A stretch of DNA of 64,000 bases from Methylocystis bryophila (GTDB lineage: Bacteria > Pseudomonadota > Alphaproteobacteria > Rhizobiales > Beijerinckiaceae): assembly GCF_027925445.1 (NCBI RefSeq), contig NZ_AP027149.1:2356001-2420000 (forward strand), given 5' to 3'. Shown in pieces: positions 34,397-43,237 of the stretch (its first letter is position 1; each line of letters starts with the position of its first letter). Under the pieces are notes generated by a model that was not told the DNA's origin, searched no databases, and worked only from the letters and a program-made list of their open reading frames with translations. A program made the translations under genes and the position numbers.

Positions 34397-36415
34397 ATGA
34401 GCGAAAATGACGATCTCTTCGGCGCTGGCCCGCGCAAGGGCGCGGCCGCTGCCGGCAAGCCCGCGAAGTCCAGACAAGCGGACTATGACGCCCATTCGAT
34501 CGAGGTTCTCGAAGGGCTCGAGCCGGTGCGCCGGCGCCCTGGCATGTATATCGGCGGGACCGATGAAGCCGCGATGCATCATCTCTTCGCCGAGGTGCTC
34601 GATAATGCGATGGACGAAGCGGTCTCGGGCCACGCCACCTTCATCGCCGTGACCGTGGAGCCGGGCGGCTGGCTCACCGTCGCGGATAATGGACGCGGCA
34701 TTCCCGTCGGCATGCATCCCAAGATGAAGGACAAGACGGCGCTCGAGGTCGTGATGACCGTGCTGCACGCGGGCGGCAAGTTCGACTCCGGCGCTTACCA
34801 GACCTCCGGCGGTTTGCATGGCGTCGGCGTTTCGGTGGTCAACGCGCTCAGCGAGAAGCTCGAGGTGGATGTCGCCATCGACCAGCTTCACTATCGCCAG
34901 GAGTTTTCGCGCGGCCTTCCGCTCGGGCCGCTACAGAAGCTCGGCAAGGTCCAAAACAAGCGCGGCACCAAGGTGCGCTTCAAGCCCGACCCGCAGATTT
35001 TCGGCGCCGGCGCGCATTGGAAGCCGTCGCGATTGTTCCGCATGTCGCGCTCCAAGGCCTATCTCTTCGGCGGCGTCGAGATTCGTTGGCGCTGCGCGCC
35101 CGAGCTCATCGAGCCGGGCTCGAACATTCCCGCTGAGGCGGTGCTGCGCTTCCCCGGGGGCCTCAAGGATTATCTGGCGCGCGAGATCGAGGGCAAGGAG
35201 CTCGTCACCGAGCAGGCCTTCGCCGGCAAGGTCGAGCGCGAAGGCGGTCACGGCTCGATCGAATGGGCGGCGGCCTGGCTCGTCAATGAGGACGGCTTCG
35301 TCAATTCCTATTGCAACACGATCCCGACCCCCGATGGCGGCACGCATGAAGCGGGCTTCCGTCTCGCCCTGCTGCGAGGCTTGAAGGATCACGCAGAGCG
35401 CGTGAACCAGTCGCGTCGCGCCAAGGATCTGACGGGCGAGGATGTGATGGGGCAGGCGGCGGCGATGATCTCCGTCTTCATCCGCGAGCCGGAGTTCCAA
35501 GGCCAGAACAAGAGCCGGCTGATGAGCGCCGAGGCGCAGCGCGTGGTGGAGAGCGCGGTGCGCGACGCCTTCGACCATTGGCTCGCCGCGGCGCCGCGGC
35601 AGGCCGACGCGCTGCTCGAGTTCGCGATCACGCGCGCGGAGGAGCGGCTGAGGCGCAGGGCCGAGAAGGACGTGGCGAGAAAGAGCGCCACGCGCAAGCT
35701 GCGCCTGCCCGGTAAGCTCGTCGATTGCTCGAACACGACGTCGGTCGGCTCGGAACTCTTCATCGTCGAGGGCGATTCCGCCGGCGGCTCCGCGAAGGAG
35801 GGACGCGACCGCGTCAACCAGGCGATTCTGCCGCTGCGCGGCAAGATCCTCAACGTCGCTTCCGCAACGAGGGACAAGCTCGCGGCCAATCAGCAGCTAC
35901 AAGATTTGACGCAGGCGCTGGGTTGTGGCGTCGGCTCGCATTTTCGCGAGGAGGATCTGCGCTACGAGAAGGTCATTGTGATGACCGACGCCGACGTCGA
36001 TGGCGCGCATATCGCCTCGCTGCTCATCACCTTCTTCTATCGGCAGATGCCGAAGCTCATTGAGAAGGGCCATCTCTATCTCGCCGTGCCGCCGCTCTAT
36101 AAGCTTACGCAAGGCGCGAAGACCGTCTACGCCCGCGACGACGCGCATATGGAAGAGCTGATCAAGAAGGAGCTGACCGGCAAGGGCAAGGTCGAGGTCT
36201 CGCGCTTCAAGGGCTTGGGCGAGATGATGGCCAAGCAGCTGAAAGAGACGACGATGGACCCCAAGAAGCGCACGCTGCTGCGAGTCATGATCGCCGGCGA
36301 GGAGAGGGAAGAGACGGCCGATTGCGTCGAACGGCTCATGGGCAATAAGCCCGAGGCGCGCTTCGCCTTCATTCAGGAGCACGCGGCCTTTTCGGCGGAG
36401 CTGCTGGATGTGTGA
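34397..36415 (+). CDS. parE: DNA topoisomerase IV subunit B
   Basis: The ATPase subunit of topoisomerase IV, which unlinks daughter chromosomes. The 672-residue length and the GHKL motifs identify it: VLEGLEPVRRRPGMYIGGT, EVLDNAMDEAVSGHA, VADNGRGIPVGMH and GGLHGVGVSVVNALS. The TOPRIM domain shows IVEGDSAGGSAKEGRDR and VIVMTDADVDGAHIASLLITFF (in part). RAKDLTGEDVMGQ and the short C terminus match ParE of alphaproteobacteria rather than GyrB. The ATG at 34397 begins the conserved MSENDDLF start; the ribosome site is weak. It is divergent from divL. Confidence 0.95.
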   Translation: MSENDDLFGAGPRKGAAAAGKPAKSRQADYDAHSIEVLEGLEPVRRRPGMYIGGTDEAAMHHLFAEVLDNAMDEAVSGHATFIAVTVEPGGWLTVADNGRGIPVGMHPKMKDKTALEVVMTVLHAGGKFDSGAYQTSGGLHGVGVSVVNALSEKLEVDVAIDQLHYRQEFSRGLPLGPLQKLGKVQNKRGTKVRFKPDPQIFGAGAHWKPSRLFRMSRSKAYLFGGVEIRWRCAPELIEPGSNIPAEAVLRFPGGLKDYLAREIEGKELVTEQAFAGKVEREGGHGSIEWAAAWLVNEDGFVNSYCNTIPTPDGGTHEAGFRLALLRGLKDHAERVNQSRRAKDLTGEDVMGQAAAMISVFIREPEFQGQNKSRLMSAEAQRVVESAVRDAFDHWLAAAPRQADALLEFAITRAEERLRRRAEKDVARKSATRKLRLPGKLVDCSNTTSVGSELFIVEGDSAGGSAKEGRDRVNQAILPLRGKILNVASATRDKLAANQQLQDLTQALGCGVGSHFREEDLRYEKVIVMTDADVDGAHIASLLITFFYRQMPKLIEKGHLYLAVPPLYKLTQGAKTVYARDDAHMEELIKKELTGKGKVEVSRFKGLGEMMAKQLKETTMDPKKRTLLRVMIAGEEREETADCVERLMGNKPEARFAFIQEHAAFSAELLDV

Positions 36416-36480
36416 GGCGGTTTCCTGCTGACTCACTCGTGTCGCGCGTTCCCTACCCCGCAAGGGGCTACGGCATGCGC

Positions 36481-36742
36481 ACATCTCCAAGCTCTCCAAC
36501 GCCGTCATGGCCGGGCTTGTCCCGGCCATCCACGTCGGCCCGCTGCGGTATTCTGGGAATCGCCAGAAATTCTCAACCTTTCAGGCTTCGCCCGGAACCG
36601 CTTAATTGGCGAAGCCGCAATGCCCGAAATAGCCATCGAGTCTCGAAGGATGGCCACGTGTTCGCAGAAATCTCGCCGAAAACCTCGATGTCACGGCGTG
36701 GATGGCCGGGACAAGCCCGGCCATGACGAGCCCTGGAGATGT
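36481..36742. mobile_element. MITE-like element with 32-base perfect inverted repeats
   Basis: Two exact 32-base inverted repeats (36503-36534 and 36697-36728) lie near the ends. Each holds its own dyad, atggccggg-cttgt-cccggccat. Outside them a 9-base inverted pair, acatctcca and tggagatgt, marks ends at 36481 and 36742. Further out, cgcgttccct (about 36446) and agggaatacgcg (about 36770) are also inverted. The roughly 160-base core codes for nothing evident. This is a non-autonomous element or a composite palindromic repeat; no transposase is in the window. Confidence 0.75.
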
Positions 36743-36885
36743 CTGACTCCCTTAGCCCGTAAGGGCTGAGGGAATACGCGTTAGGAAACGACCAACCGCA
36801 ATTCGCATGAGCGGCAGGATGGGCGCAGGGGTCTGAGCGGATTGTCGGGAGCGTCGTAGCGGGCTGGCGTTGCGAGGATAAACGA

Positions 36886-37140
36886 TTATGCGAAGCTCGG
36901 AATTGCCGGAGCTACGAGGCGGATTTCGAAATCTTCGCGTTTGGCCCGCGCCGCAGCAATTCTCCTTCGCGGCGCACAGGGTTCCGTAAGAGGCAGTTCC
37001 GCGAATCCGCGCCGCCCTGCCTTTCGGACTCGCGTAGGCGGCATTCTGAGGTCGCGGTAGCTGACGCCGCATTTGCAATACCAGCGGACGCGGACCCGAA
37101 TGGTGTCGGTCGGGGAACGGCGGTTTTTGAAGCCGGACAT
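36886..37140 (-). CDS. Possible small Cys-containing protein (weak)
   Basis: An 84-codon frame starts MSGFKNRRSPTDTIRVRVRW and contains YCKCGVSYRDLRMPP, which looks like real protein, while the second half is arginine-rich and less convincing. A GGGGGTG lies before the ATG at 37140. It sits between the MITE-like element and the DUF4236 pair in an accessory patch and may be a remnant. No family is recognised. Confidence 0.28.
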   Translation of the reverse strand: MSGFKNRRSPTDTIRVRVRWYCKCGVSYRDLRMPPTRVRKAGRRGFAELPLTEPCAPRRRIAAARAKREDFEIRLVAPAIPSFA

Positions 37141-37204
37141 GGCGGGCACCCCCGCGAAGTGATGCCAGTTTCACCGCCGGCCACGATCAATGCAACAGGG
37201 CCGC

Positions 37205-37411
37205 TCAGGCACGAGGGTCAAAATCAAGAGGCGTTTGCCCATTGCTGTCCAATATTAATTCGTCTATTTCAACTGCGGAATCATCAAGTATCCTAACCTC
37301 TTCGCGAGAAAGAGACAATATGAATTGTTGTGTCGCCATACGGCGTGATCTAACCCATTCCTGAGTTTTGTGACTACGTGTTTCATAGCAATATACTGTA
37401 ACCGTTTTCAT
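37205..37411 (-). CDS. Small protein of unknown function
   Basis: A 68-residue acidic protein (MKTVTVYCYETRSHKTQEWV at its start, EVRILDDSAVEIDELILDSN later) overlaps the end of the DUF4236 gene by four bases and is probably co-translated with it. Its base composition is visibly more AT-rich than the surrounding genome. No family is recognised. Confidence 0.6.
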   Translation of the reverse strand: MKTVTVYCYETRSHKTQEWVRSRRMATQQFILSLSREEVRILDDSAVEIDELILDSNGQTPLDFDPRA

Positions 37412-37869
37412 CGTGATGCTCCGTTTATATGGAATATTTCGTCAAGTTTGCGACGTTGCTCAAGAGAAAGAGCATTTTCACTTGAAATACCTGTGGTCGC
37501 TTTGATTGTGCTGGCATCTCCAGTCGTGGACTGTGGTGGAGCATTCGAGACGCTGATCAAAAATGCCAAACCACAAAAGCCGATCATGGCAAGGGCTATT
37601 TGAGCAGGCACACTGCCCCTGCTCGCATGGATTAATAATGCCAAAAGCCCGCCGACGGCTAAACCCGTGGCAAGCGCGGGAGTAGTGCTCGATCGATTGG
37701 AGTAAGACAGTCCCGAACCCGGTAGACTAATGGTCTGTCGAGTCCCCTTCTTGCCGATGTTCAAATGCAGACCTTGCTTACCTATCGAAACACTGCTTAT
37801 TCCACGCCCCGTAATGTTAAGCCGTATGCCTGGCGCGAGTTTCGCGGACCTTCGATATCTGAACCCCAT
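37408..37869 (-). CDS. DUF4236 membrane protein
   Basis: This 153-residue protein begins MGFRYRRSAKLAPGIRLNIT, followed by SVSIGKQGLHLNIGKKGTR and SLPGSGLSYS, the diagnostic DUF4236 domain. Then come two membrane segments (LATGLAVGGLLALLIHA and IALAMIGFCGLAFLISV) and a C-terminal tail. The ATG at 37869 has GGGAGGG about seven bases upstream, and the domain always opens at this Met-Gly-Phe. DUF4236 genes often occur in mobile or accessory DNA; the function is unknown. The low GC content supports recent acquisition. Confidence 0.83.
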   Translation of the reverse strand: MGFRYRRSAKLAPGIRLNITGRGISSVSIGKQGLHLNIGKKGTRQTISLPGSGLSYSNRSSTTPALATGLAVGGLLALLIHASRGSVPAQIALAMIGFCGLAFLISVSNAPPQSTTGDASTIKATTGISSENALSLEQRRKLDEIFHINGASR

Positions 37870-38060
37870 CAGGCATCCCTCCCAGACTTTTTGATCGACC
37901 AGCCTTTGGACGGCGTTCATTCGCCAACCGAGTATTAGAATGCGATTTTGGCCAATTCGCGCCCTTGAATCCATCGGCAACGGCCTAGAGAGTTTGCGTA
38001 AATCAAGATTTCTGAGGCAGCCAAAAGCCTTTGATTCCGAAAGCCTTTGTGACACAAAAC

Positions 38061-38225
38061 TCAGGCGCGAAAGGCGCGTTCCAAATCGATCCTGCGCACC
38101 ATCATCGCGCGGCGCGGATCGAAAGGGAGGTCTTGAAATCCCCAGCGGGCATAGAAAGCGCGCAGGCTGTCGTCGATGGGATGCGCGATGACGCTGACGC
38201 TTCCGACAATGAGGCGTGCACGCAT
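38061..38225 (-). pseudogene. C-terminal remnant of a GNAT acetyltransferase
   Basis: The 54-codon frame reads VGSVSVIAHPIDDSLRAFYA, then RWGFQDLPFDPRRAMMV and a basic end. This is the last helix-strand part of GNAT acetyltransferases, resembling TacT-like toxins with their FYARWGF motif. The acetyl-CoA-binding half is missing: upstream sequence turns at once into the divergent antitoxin gene. It is most likely a decayed toxin gene cut by rearrangement. Confidence 0.6.
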
Positions 38226-38256
38226 ATTCCTATTTGTGTTTGTGGTATAAAAGCGC

Positions 38257-38526
38257 ATGCCCATCACGCTGACACTTACACCTGAGCAAGAGGCTTGGCT
38301 GCAAGCCCAGGTTGCGGCGGGAGACTTCGCCACGGTTGAGGAGGCGGCTCGCCGGCTCATCGACGACCGCATCGCCCAAATCGCCTCAGGGGACGAACAC
38401 GATGATCTCGAGTGGGCGAAGCCGCTTCTCGATGAGGCGCGTGCGTCGATCGCCCGAGGGGACATTCTCACGCTCGAAGAGCATCGGGCTCGGAATGCGG
38501 TCCGTCGCGCCTCGCGCGGGAGATGA
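38257..38526 (+). CDS. ParD-type antitoxin, second copy
   Basis: An 89-residue protein opens MPITLTLTPEQEAWLQAQVA and continues FATVEEAARRLIDDRIAQ and LEWAKPLLDEARASIARGD. It is homologous to the antitoxin at 16058 in both its DNA-binding and partner-binding parts. It is intact, although its toxin partner is broken. Its stop overlaps the toxin start by four bases. It may persist as a repressor or as an antidote to the related toxin at 15750. Confidence 0.83.
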   Translation: MPITLTLTPEQEAWLQAQVAAGDFATVEEAARRLIDDRIAQIASGDEHDDLEWAKPLLDEARASIARGDILTLEEHRARNAVRRASRGR

Positions 38527-38840
38527 GGGCGCGGGTCGTCATCTCGCCTGAAGCGGACGCCGATTCCGCTGCCATTCTCCATGATCTTGCCGTCAAGGCA
38601 GGCGCAGAAATCGCCGACCGCTGTGAGGCGGCGTTCGATTCCGTTTACGAGCGCTTGGCTGAGTTTCCCGCGAGCGGGGCGCCACGTCCTCGTCTCGGAG
38701 AGCGTGTGCGGATTTGCCTCGTTTCGCCGTGCCTCGTTTTCTAGGAACTTGCGGCGGAAGGAACAGTCGTGATGATTCTGCGGATTGCTCACGGGCGGCG
38801 GCGGATCAGCCGCGATTTCCTCCGGTCGCCGACAGCCTGA
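38523..38840 (+). pseudogene. ParE-type toxin interrupted by an amber codon
   Basis: The frame codes for a ParE-like toxin but has TAG at 38742-38744 (codon 74), where the homolog at 15750 has the tyrosine of LVIYEY. Reading on through the stop restores ELAAEGTVVMILRIAHGRRR and an ISRDFLRS end that aligns with the intact toxin, ending TGA at 38840. There is no shift of frame, so a single base change explains the loss. The truncated product lacks the C-terminal strand and basic tail. Confidence 0.85.
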
Positions 38841-38971
38841 CCTCTTTGCTCGGCGGCGCCGTCGATGACCTCGTCCGTGAGGCCCCGGGCTTGGCGGAAA
38901 ATGCCGATCAGCAATTTAGGCTGCCGCCCTTTCCCCATTGACCCCCCAGCCTCCCGCGCCTATCCCATTCG

Positions 38972-39359
<388 letters not shown>

Positions 39360-39729
39360 TTCAGCTCCCGAGCTTGCCCCGGCTTCTCGCATCGGCAGAG
39401 ACGGGGCGCTTTGGCGTGACCTTGCGACCTGGCGGCCGTCCGCGGCTTCGTCCGTGCTTCGTCATAAATGTTAACAAAGCATTCACCATGTAGGTTCGCC
39501 GTTTACTGACTGATAACCACAACAGATGCTTTCAGTTTACGATAAAAATTCACCGTATATATTCACCATATCTCTCGAGTGCGCCGCAAAAGGGTAAAAA
39601 CTCTCCTTTTCGCCCGAGAACGCGCTCTGGCTTTCTGAAATCGATCACGCCTTCGGCGATCCGGTGTTAGGCCGGAGCGCGGCGTGATCCAACGGTGGGC
39701 CTCTGCGTCCGCCTGAAACGGCGTCCTTC
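39360..39729. other. Gene-free gap after rnpB
   Basis: About 370 bases without a credible gene. The part 39465-39580 is AT-rich with three near-repeats of the form ttcaccat/ttcaccgta (about 39481, 39548 and 39562), perhaps promoter or binding-site DNA for the L,D-transpeptidase gene. Confidence 0.4.
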
Positions 39730-40470
39730 ATGTTTTCGCGCACCTCCCTCCTCGTCCTCTTCGCAGCCCTCGTCGCCAGTGCGGCCCAGGCCGAGCCCAT
39801 GGTCGTCGCCGGGCTTTACGACGATCAGCAGAGGTCGCGGGCGGTCGAAGCAGACCCCGTCGTCGAGCCCGTCGCTGAGGCCTCTCCGGACCTTGGGGGC
39901 GGCTTTCTCGAAATGCTGTTCACTGGCGGGGATGGCCAAGCCGAGCCCGGCCCGCTGCGGCGCAGCGGGCCCTCCGGCGCACAATACGCCTCCGCCGATC
40001 CGGGCGCGCTCGAAGCGCAGACCGAAGTCGACCCCGCCTTTCGGCGCGCCGAGGTCGATTATTCCGGCGCGGCGCCGGGCATGATCGTTATCGATACGGG
40101 CGAGCGATATCTTTATCTCGTGCAGCGCGGCGGCCGCGCGATCCGCTATGGGATCGGCGTCGGGCGGCCGGGCTTCGAATGGTCCGGGGTGAAGGCGATC
40201 AGCCGCAAGGCGGCGTGGCCCGATTGGACGCCGCCGGCTCAGATGCTCAAGCGCCGCCCGGACCTGCCGCGCTTCATGCGCGGCGGCCCCGATAATCCGC
40301 TCGGGGCGCGGGCGCTTTATCTCGGTTCGTCGCTCTATCGCATCCATGGCACGAACGAGCCCGATACGATCGGTCAGAACGTCTCCTCTGGCTGCATTCG
40401 GATGATGAACGAAGACGTCGAGGATCTCTACAACCGCGTTCACGTCGGCACGCGCGTCGTCGTACGGTAG
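39730..40470 (+). CDS. L,D-transpeptidase (YkuD family)
   Basis: This 246-residue exported protein has a signal peptide (RTSLLVLFAALVASAAQA) and a poorly conserved linker to about residue 115. The YkuD domain then has IVIDTGERYLYLVQRGGRA and the catalytic block IHGTNEPDTIGQNVSSGCIR, with His and Cys of the active site. Such enzymes form 3-3 cross-links in peptidoglycan or attach proteins to it. Rhizobiales rely heavily on this type for polar growth. It is monocistronic as far as seen, about 100 bases before the next gene. Confidence 0.92.
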   Translation: MFSRTSLLVLFAALVASAAQAEPMVVAGLYDDQQRSRAVEADPVVEPVAEASPDLGGGFLEMLFTGGDGQAEPGPLRRSGPSGAQYASADPGALEAQTEVDPAFRRAEVDYSGAAPGMIVIDTGERYLYLVQRGGRAIRYGIGVGRPGFEWSGVKAISRKAAWPDWTPPAQMLKRRPDLPRFMRGGPDNPLGARALYLGSSLYRIHGTNEPDTIGQNVSSGCIRMMNEDVEDLYNRVHVGTRVVVR

Positions 40471-40568
40471 GAGAGAGATCCACCGTCGCAATGCGCGGTT
40501 GCTTTCGGGACTGCTTCGGGCGATACGATGTCTGGATCTTTACTCCCCTATTGCAGAGGGTTTGCGCC

Positions 40569-40712
40569 GTGCCGAGCCTCGTCCGCTTCCTGACCATTCT
40601 CGCCGTGCTCGGCGCGATCGCCTATGGGATCATGCTCGCGCTCGTCTCCTTTGTGACGCCCGAGCCGCGGGAGATGACGCAGACGATCTCCCCGACGAAG
40701 CTCAATAAATAG
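40569..40712 (+). CDS. Small single-span membrane protein
   Basis: A 47-residue protein starting with GTG (VPSLVRFLTILAVLGAIAYG), then IMLALVSFVTPEPREMTQTI, ends SPTKLNK. One membrane helix is followed by a short conserved polar tail. Such genes commonly precede xerD in Rhizobiales and are sometimes misnamed histidine kinase; the true role is unknown. AGAGGG lies upstream of the GTG. An ATG at 40491 would add a non-conserved stretch. Confidence 0.75.
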   Translation: MPSLVRFLTILAVLGAIAYGIMLALVSFVTPEPREMTQTISPTKLNK

Positions 40713-40720
40713 AGACGCGC

Positions 40721-41674
40721 ATGCGGGCTCCCACGAAAGCGGAGCGCCAGCTCGATTGCTTCCTCGAGATGCTTGCCGCCGAGCGCGGCGCCGCGCGCAA
40801 CACCAGCGACGCCTATCGGCGGGATCTCTCCGACTATATCGCGCATCTGGCGCGCTCGGGGGCTGAGCCCGCGACAGCCACGCTCGAACATTTGCGCGAC
40901 TATCTCGGCGCGTTGCAGCATCGCGGCATGTCGGCGGCGACGCAGGCGCGCCGCCTCTCGGCCCTGCGCCAGTTCCACAAATTCCTTTTCGTCGATCGTC
41001 ATCGGAGTGACGATCCCGCAGCTTCCCTCGAGGGGCCACGCCGCGCAAAAAGCGCTCCCGGCGTGCTGAGCGCCGCCGAGATCGAGCGCCTGCTGGCCGC
41101 AGCCCGCCAGGGAGGAGATAGCCCGGACAGCTCCCCGGCCGAGAGGCTAAAGACTTTGCGGCTCTTGGCCCTGCTCGAAACGCTCTACGCGACGGGTTTG
41201 CGCGTCAGCGAGCTGCTGTCTTTGCCAAAGCTCGTGGCGCGCGCGCGCGACCCCTTCGTCTCGGTGAAGGGCAAGGGAGGTCGGGAAAGGCTCGCGCCGC
41301 TGGGCGCGCCGGCGAAGCAAGCGCTGGGCGATTACCGCGCGGCGCTAGAGGCGCTGCGTCCGGCGCTCGCCGCCTCGCCTTATCTTTTTCCGGCCGAAGC
41401 GGAGGAGGGGCATCTCACGCGCCAGGCTTTCGCGCGTGAGCTCAAGGCGCTAGCGGGGGCGGCCGGCCTTCCCGCCGCGGCCGTTCATCCGCATGCCTTG
41501 CGGCACGCCTTCGCAAGCCACATGCTGCAGAACGGCGCCGATCTGCGCGTCGTGCAGGAGCTGCTCGGCCACGCCGACATCGCGACGACGCAGATCTACA
41601 CGCATGTGCTCGACGAGCGGAAGAAGGCGATGGTGCGTGATCTTCACCCGCTTGCCGACGAAAGCCAGTCCTGA
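40721..41674 (+). CDS. xerD: Site-specific tyrosine recombinase XerD
   Basis: XerD with XerC resolves chromosome dimers at dif. The 317-residue protein has the N-terminal SAM-like DNA-binding part ([20 protein letters not shown]). The catalytic domain has Arg in [17 protein letters not shown], HxLR in [19 protein letters not shown], His in [16 protein letters not shown] and the nucleophile Tyr in the same segment. It lies eight bases after the small membrane protein, so they are probably co-transcribed. Confidence 0.93.
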   Translation: MRAPTKAERQLDCFLEMLAAERGAARNTSDAYRRDLSDYIAHLARSGAEPATATLEHLRDYLGALQHRGMSAATQARRLSALRQFHKFLFVDRHRSDDPAASLEGPRRAKSAPGVLSAAEIERLLAAARQGGDSPDSSPAERLKTLRLLALLETLYATGLRVSELLSLPKLVARARDPFVSVKGKGGRERLAPLGAPAKQALGDYRAALEALRPALAASPYLFPAEAEEGHLTRQAFARELKALAGAAGLPAAAVHPHALRHAFASHMLQNGADLRVVQELLGHADIATTQIYTHVLDERKKAMVRDLHPLADESQS

Positions 41675-41801
41675 AAGTCAGACGCGCGAGGGCGCAGCAG
41701 GGTCGACGCGCGCCGCGGAGGTTCTATCCTCCTTGAAACGGCCCGTAACCTCCTCTTGCGGCTTTGCGAAGAAAGGGAGAGTGGGCGGGCCTGGAGTCGA
41801 C

Positions 41802-42443
41802 ATGAGCCAAAGCCAAGATAGAGAAGCAGGAGGCGAGGCGAAAGGCCACGCCCTCTTCGTGCGCGTCACGCATTGGATCAACGCCCTTGCTGTCTTCATC
41901 ATGATCGGCAGCGGCTGGCGCATCTATGACGCTTCGCCGCTCTTCAATTTCCGCTTTCCTCCCGATCTGACGATCGGCGGATGGCTCGCAGGCGCGCTGG
42001 CCTGGCATTTCGCGGCGATGTGGCTGCTCGTCGCCAATGGCGTCGCCTATCTCGCCTATGGCTTCGTCTCAGGGCGCTTTTGGCGAGGTCTGCCGCGCAT
42101 TCCGCCTTCTTCTGCCTATCGCGATCCGCGTCCGAGCTGGGCGACGCTGACCCGGCATGAGATCGGCGCTTACAATCCAGTTCAGCGTGTCCTTTATACG
42201 GGCGTGGTGGCGCTGCTGATTTTGCTGGTCGCGAGTGGCGTCGCAGTTTGGAAGCCGGTGCAGTTCCAGCATCTGGCGGCTCTCTTCGGGGGTTACGAAG
42301 GCGCCCGTCACGCGCATTTTTACGCCATGGCGGCGCTTTGCGCTTTTATCGCGCTGCATGTGACCCTCGCTTTCTTTGCAGACGGGGTCTTGCGCTCGAT
42401 GATCACGGGGCGCCCGCCGACCGCGGCGGCTTCGGGAGAGTGA
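41802..42443 (+). CDS. Cytochrome b561-type membrane subunit
   Basis: This 213-residue di-heme-type b cytochrome has about four membrane segments and histidines placed for heme binding (RVTHWINALAVFIMIGSGWR, then LAWHFAAMWLLVANG and ARHAHFYAMAALCAFIALHV). It resembles the Ni/Fe-hydrogenase b-type/cytochrome b561 family. It is followed after five bases by a molybdopterin oxidoreductase, which it presumably connects to the quinone pool. The ATG at 41802 has GGAG seven bases upstream. Confidence 0.88.
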   Translation: MSQSQDREAGGEAKGHALFVRVTHWINALAVFIMIGSGWRIYDASPLFNFRFPPDLTIGGWLAGALAWHFAAMWLLVANGVAYLAYGFVSGRFWRGLPRIPPSSAYRDPRPSWATLTRHEIGAYNPVQRVLYTGVVALLILLVASGVAVWKPVQFQHLAALFGGYEGARHAHFYAMAALCAFIALHVTLAFFADGVLRSMITGRPPTAAASGE

Positions 42444-42448
42444 CGTCG

Positions 42449-43210
42449 ATGCGCCGGCAGGAACAACGCGCGCGACCGCGCTTGTCACAGTTTCAATCGC
42501 AACTCGAGCGGATCGAGCGGCGTCTGTTCTTGAAGCAGGGCCTCTCGCTCGGCGCCTTGACCTTGCTGTCGGCGTGCAATCTCAAGGACGACGACGCCGT
42601 GGATCGCCTGCTCTGGTCGATCTCGCGTTGGAACGATCGCGTGCAGGAAGCGCTCTTCGATCCCAAGCGATTGGCGCCGACCTACACAGAGGCCGAGATC
42701 ACGCGTCCGTTTCCCTTCAACGCCTATTATGAGGAGGCGCTCGCGCCTGTCATCGACGGCGAGTCTTATTGGCTCACTCTTTCCGGTCGCATCAAGGACA
42801 AGCAGCCTTGGAGCCTGAGAGACTTGCGGGCTTTGCCGCAGTCGAGCCAGATCACGCAATTCGTCTGTGTCGAGGGCTGGAGCGCGATCGGAAAATGGGA
42901 AGGCGTTCCCCTCCGTCTCTTTCTCGAGCGCGTCGGCGCAGATGTTTCGGCGCGCTACGTCGGCTTTCACTGCGCGGACAAATACTCCACGAGCATCGAC
43001 ATGGCGACGGCGTTGCACCCTCAAACGCTTATCGTGCTCGATTTTCCTGCGGCGCCCGGAGGAACCAAATACGGCTATCCGGTGAGACTGCGCATCCCGA
43101 CGAAGCTTGGCTTCAAAAATCCCAAGTTCATCACCGAGATTTTCGTCAGCAACGATTATCCGGGCGGCTATTGGGAGAATCTCGGATACAACTGGTTCAG
43201 CGGCTCCTAG
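42449..43210 (+). CDS. Molybdopterin-dependent oxidoreductase (sulfite oxidase fold)
   Basis: This 253-residue protein carries a twin-Arg-like start (ERIERRLFLKQGLSLGALTL) ending at a lipobox-like LLSAC. The SUOX/MsrP-type Mo-cofactor domain has WSLRDLRALPQ, ITQFVCVEGWSAIGKWEGVP with the Mo-ligand Cys, and the C-terminal KLGFKNPKFITEI and YWENLGYNWFSG. Paired with the b cytochrome it resembles MsrPQ-like periplasmic reductases, but the cytochrome is a different family from MsrQ, so the substrate is open. Confidence 0.88.
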   Translation: MRRQEQRARPRLSQFQSQLERIERRLFLKQGLSLGALTLLSACNLKDDDAVDRLLWSISRWNDRVQEALFDPKRLAPTYTEAEITRPFPFNAYYEEALAPVIDGESYWLTLSGRIKDKQPWSLRDLRALPQSSQITQFVCVEGWSAIGKWEGVPLRLFLERVGADVSARYVGFHCADKYSTSIDMATALHPQTLIVLDFPAAPGGTKYGYPVRLRIPTKLGFKNPKFITEIFVSNDYPGGYWENLGYNWFSGS

Positions 43211-43237
43211 CGCATGCCATAGGCGCGGCTTGTCCGC

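Noticed and set aside
34075..34458. N-terminal extension of the DivL-type kinase by 128 residues
   Set aside because: Arginine-rich, crosses the divergent parE start, and lacks a ribosome site; the ATG at 34074 precedes a plausible membrane-anchored start.
38714..38941. 75-codon plus-strand frame after the broken toxin
   Set aside because: It is another frame of the toxin remnant and then non-coding DNA before rnpB; the toxin frame with one amber codon explains the sequence better.
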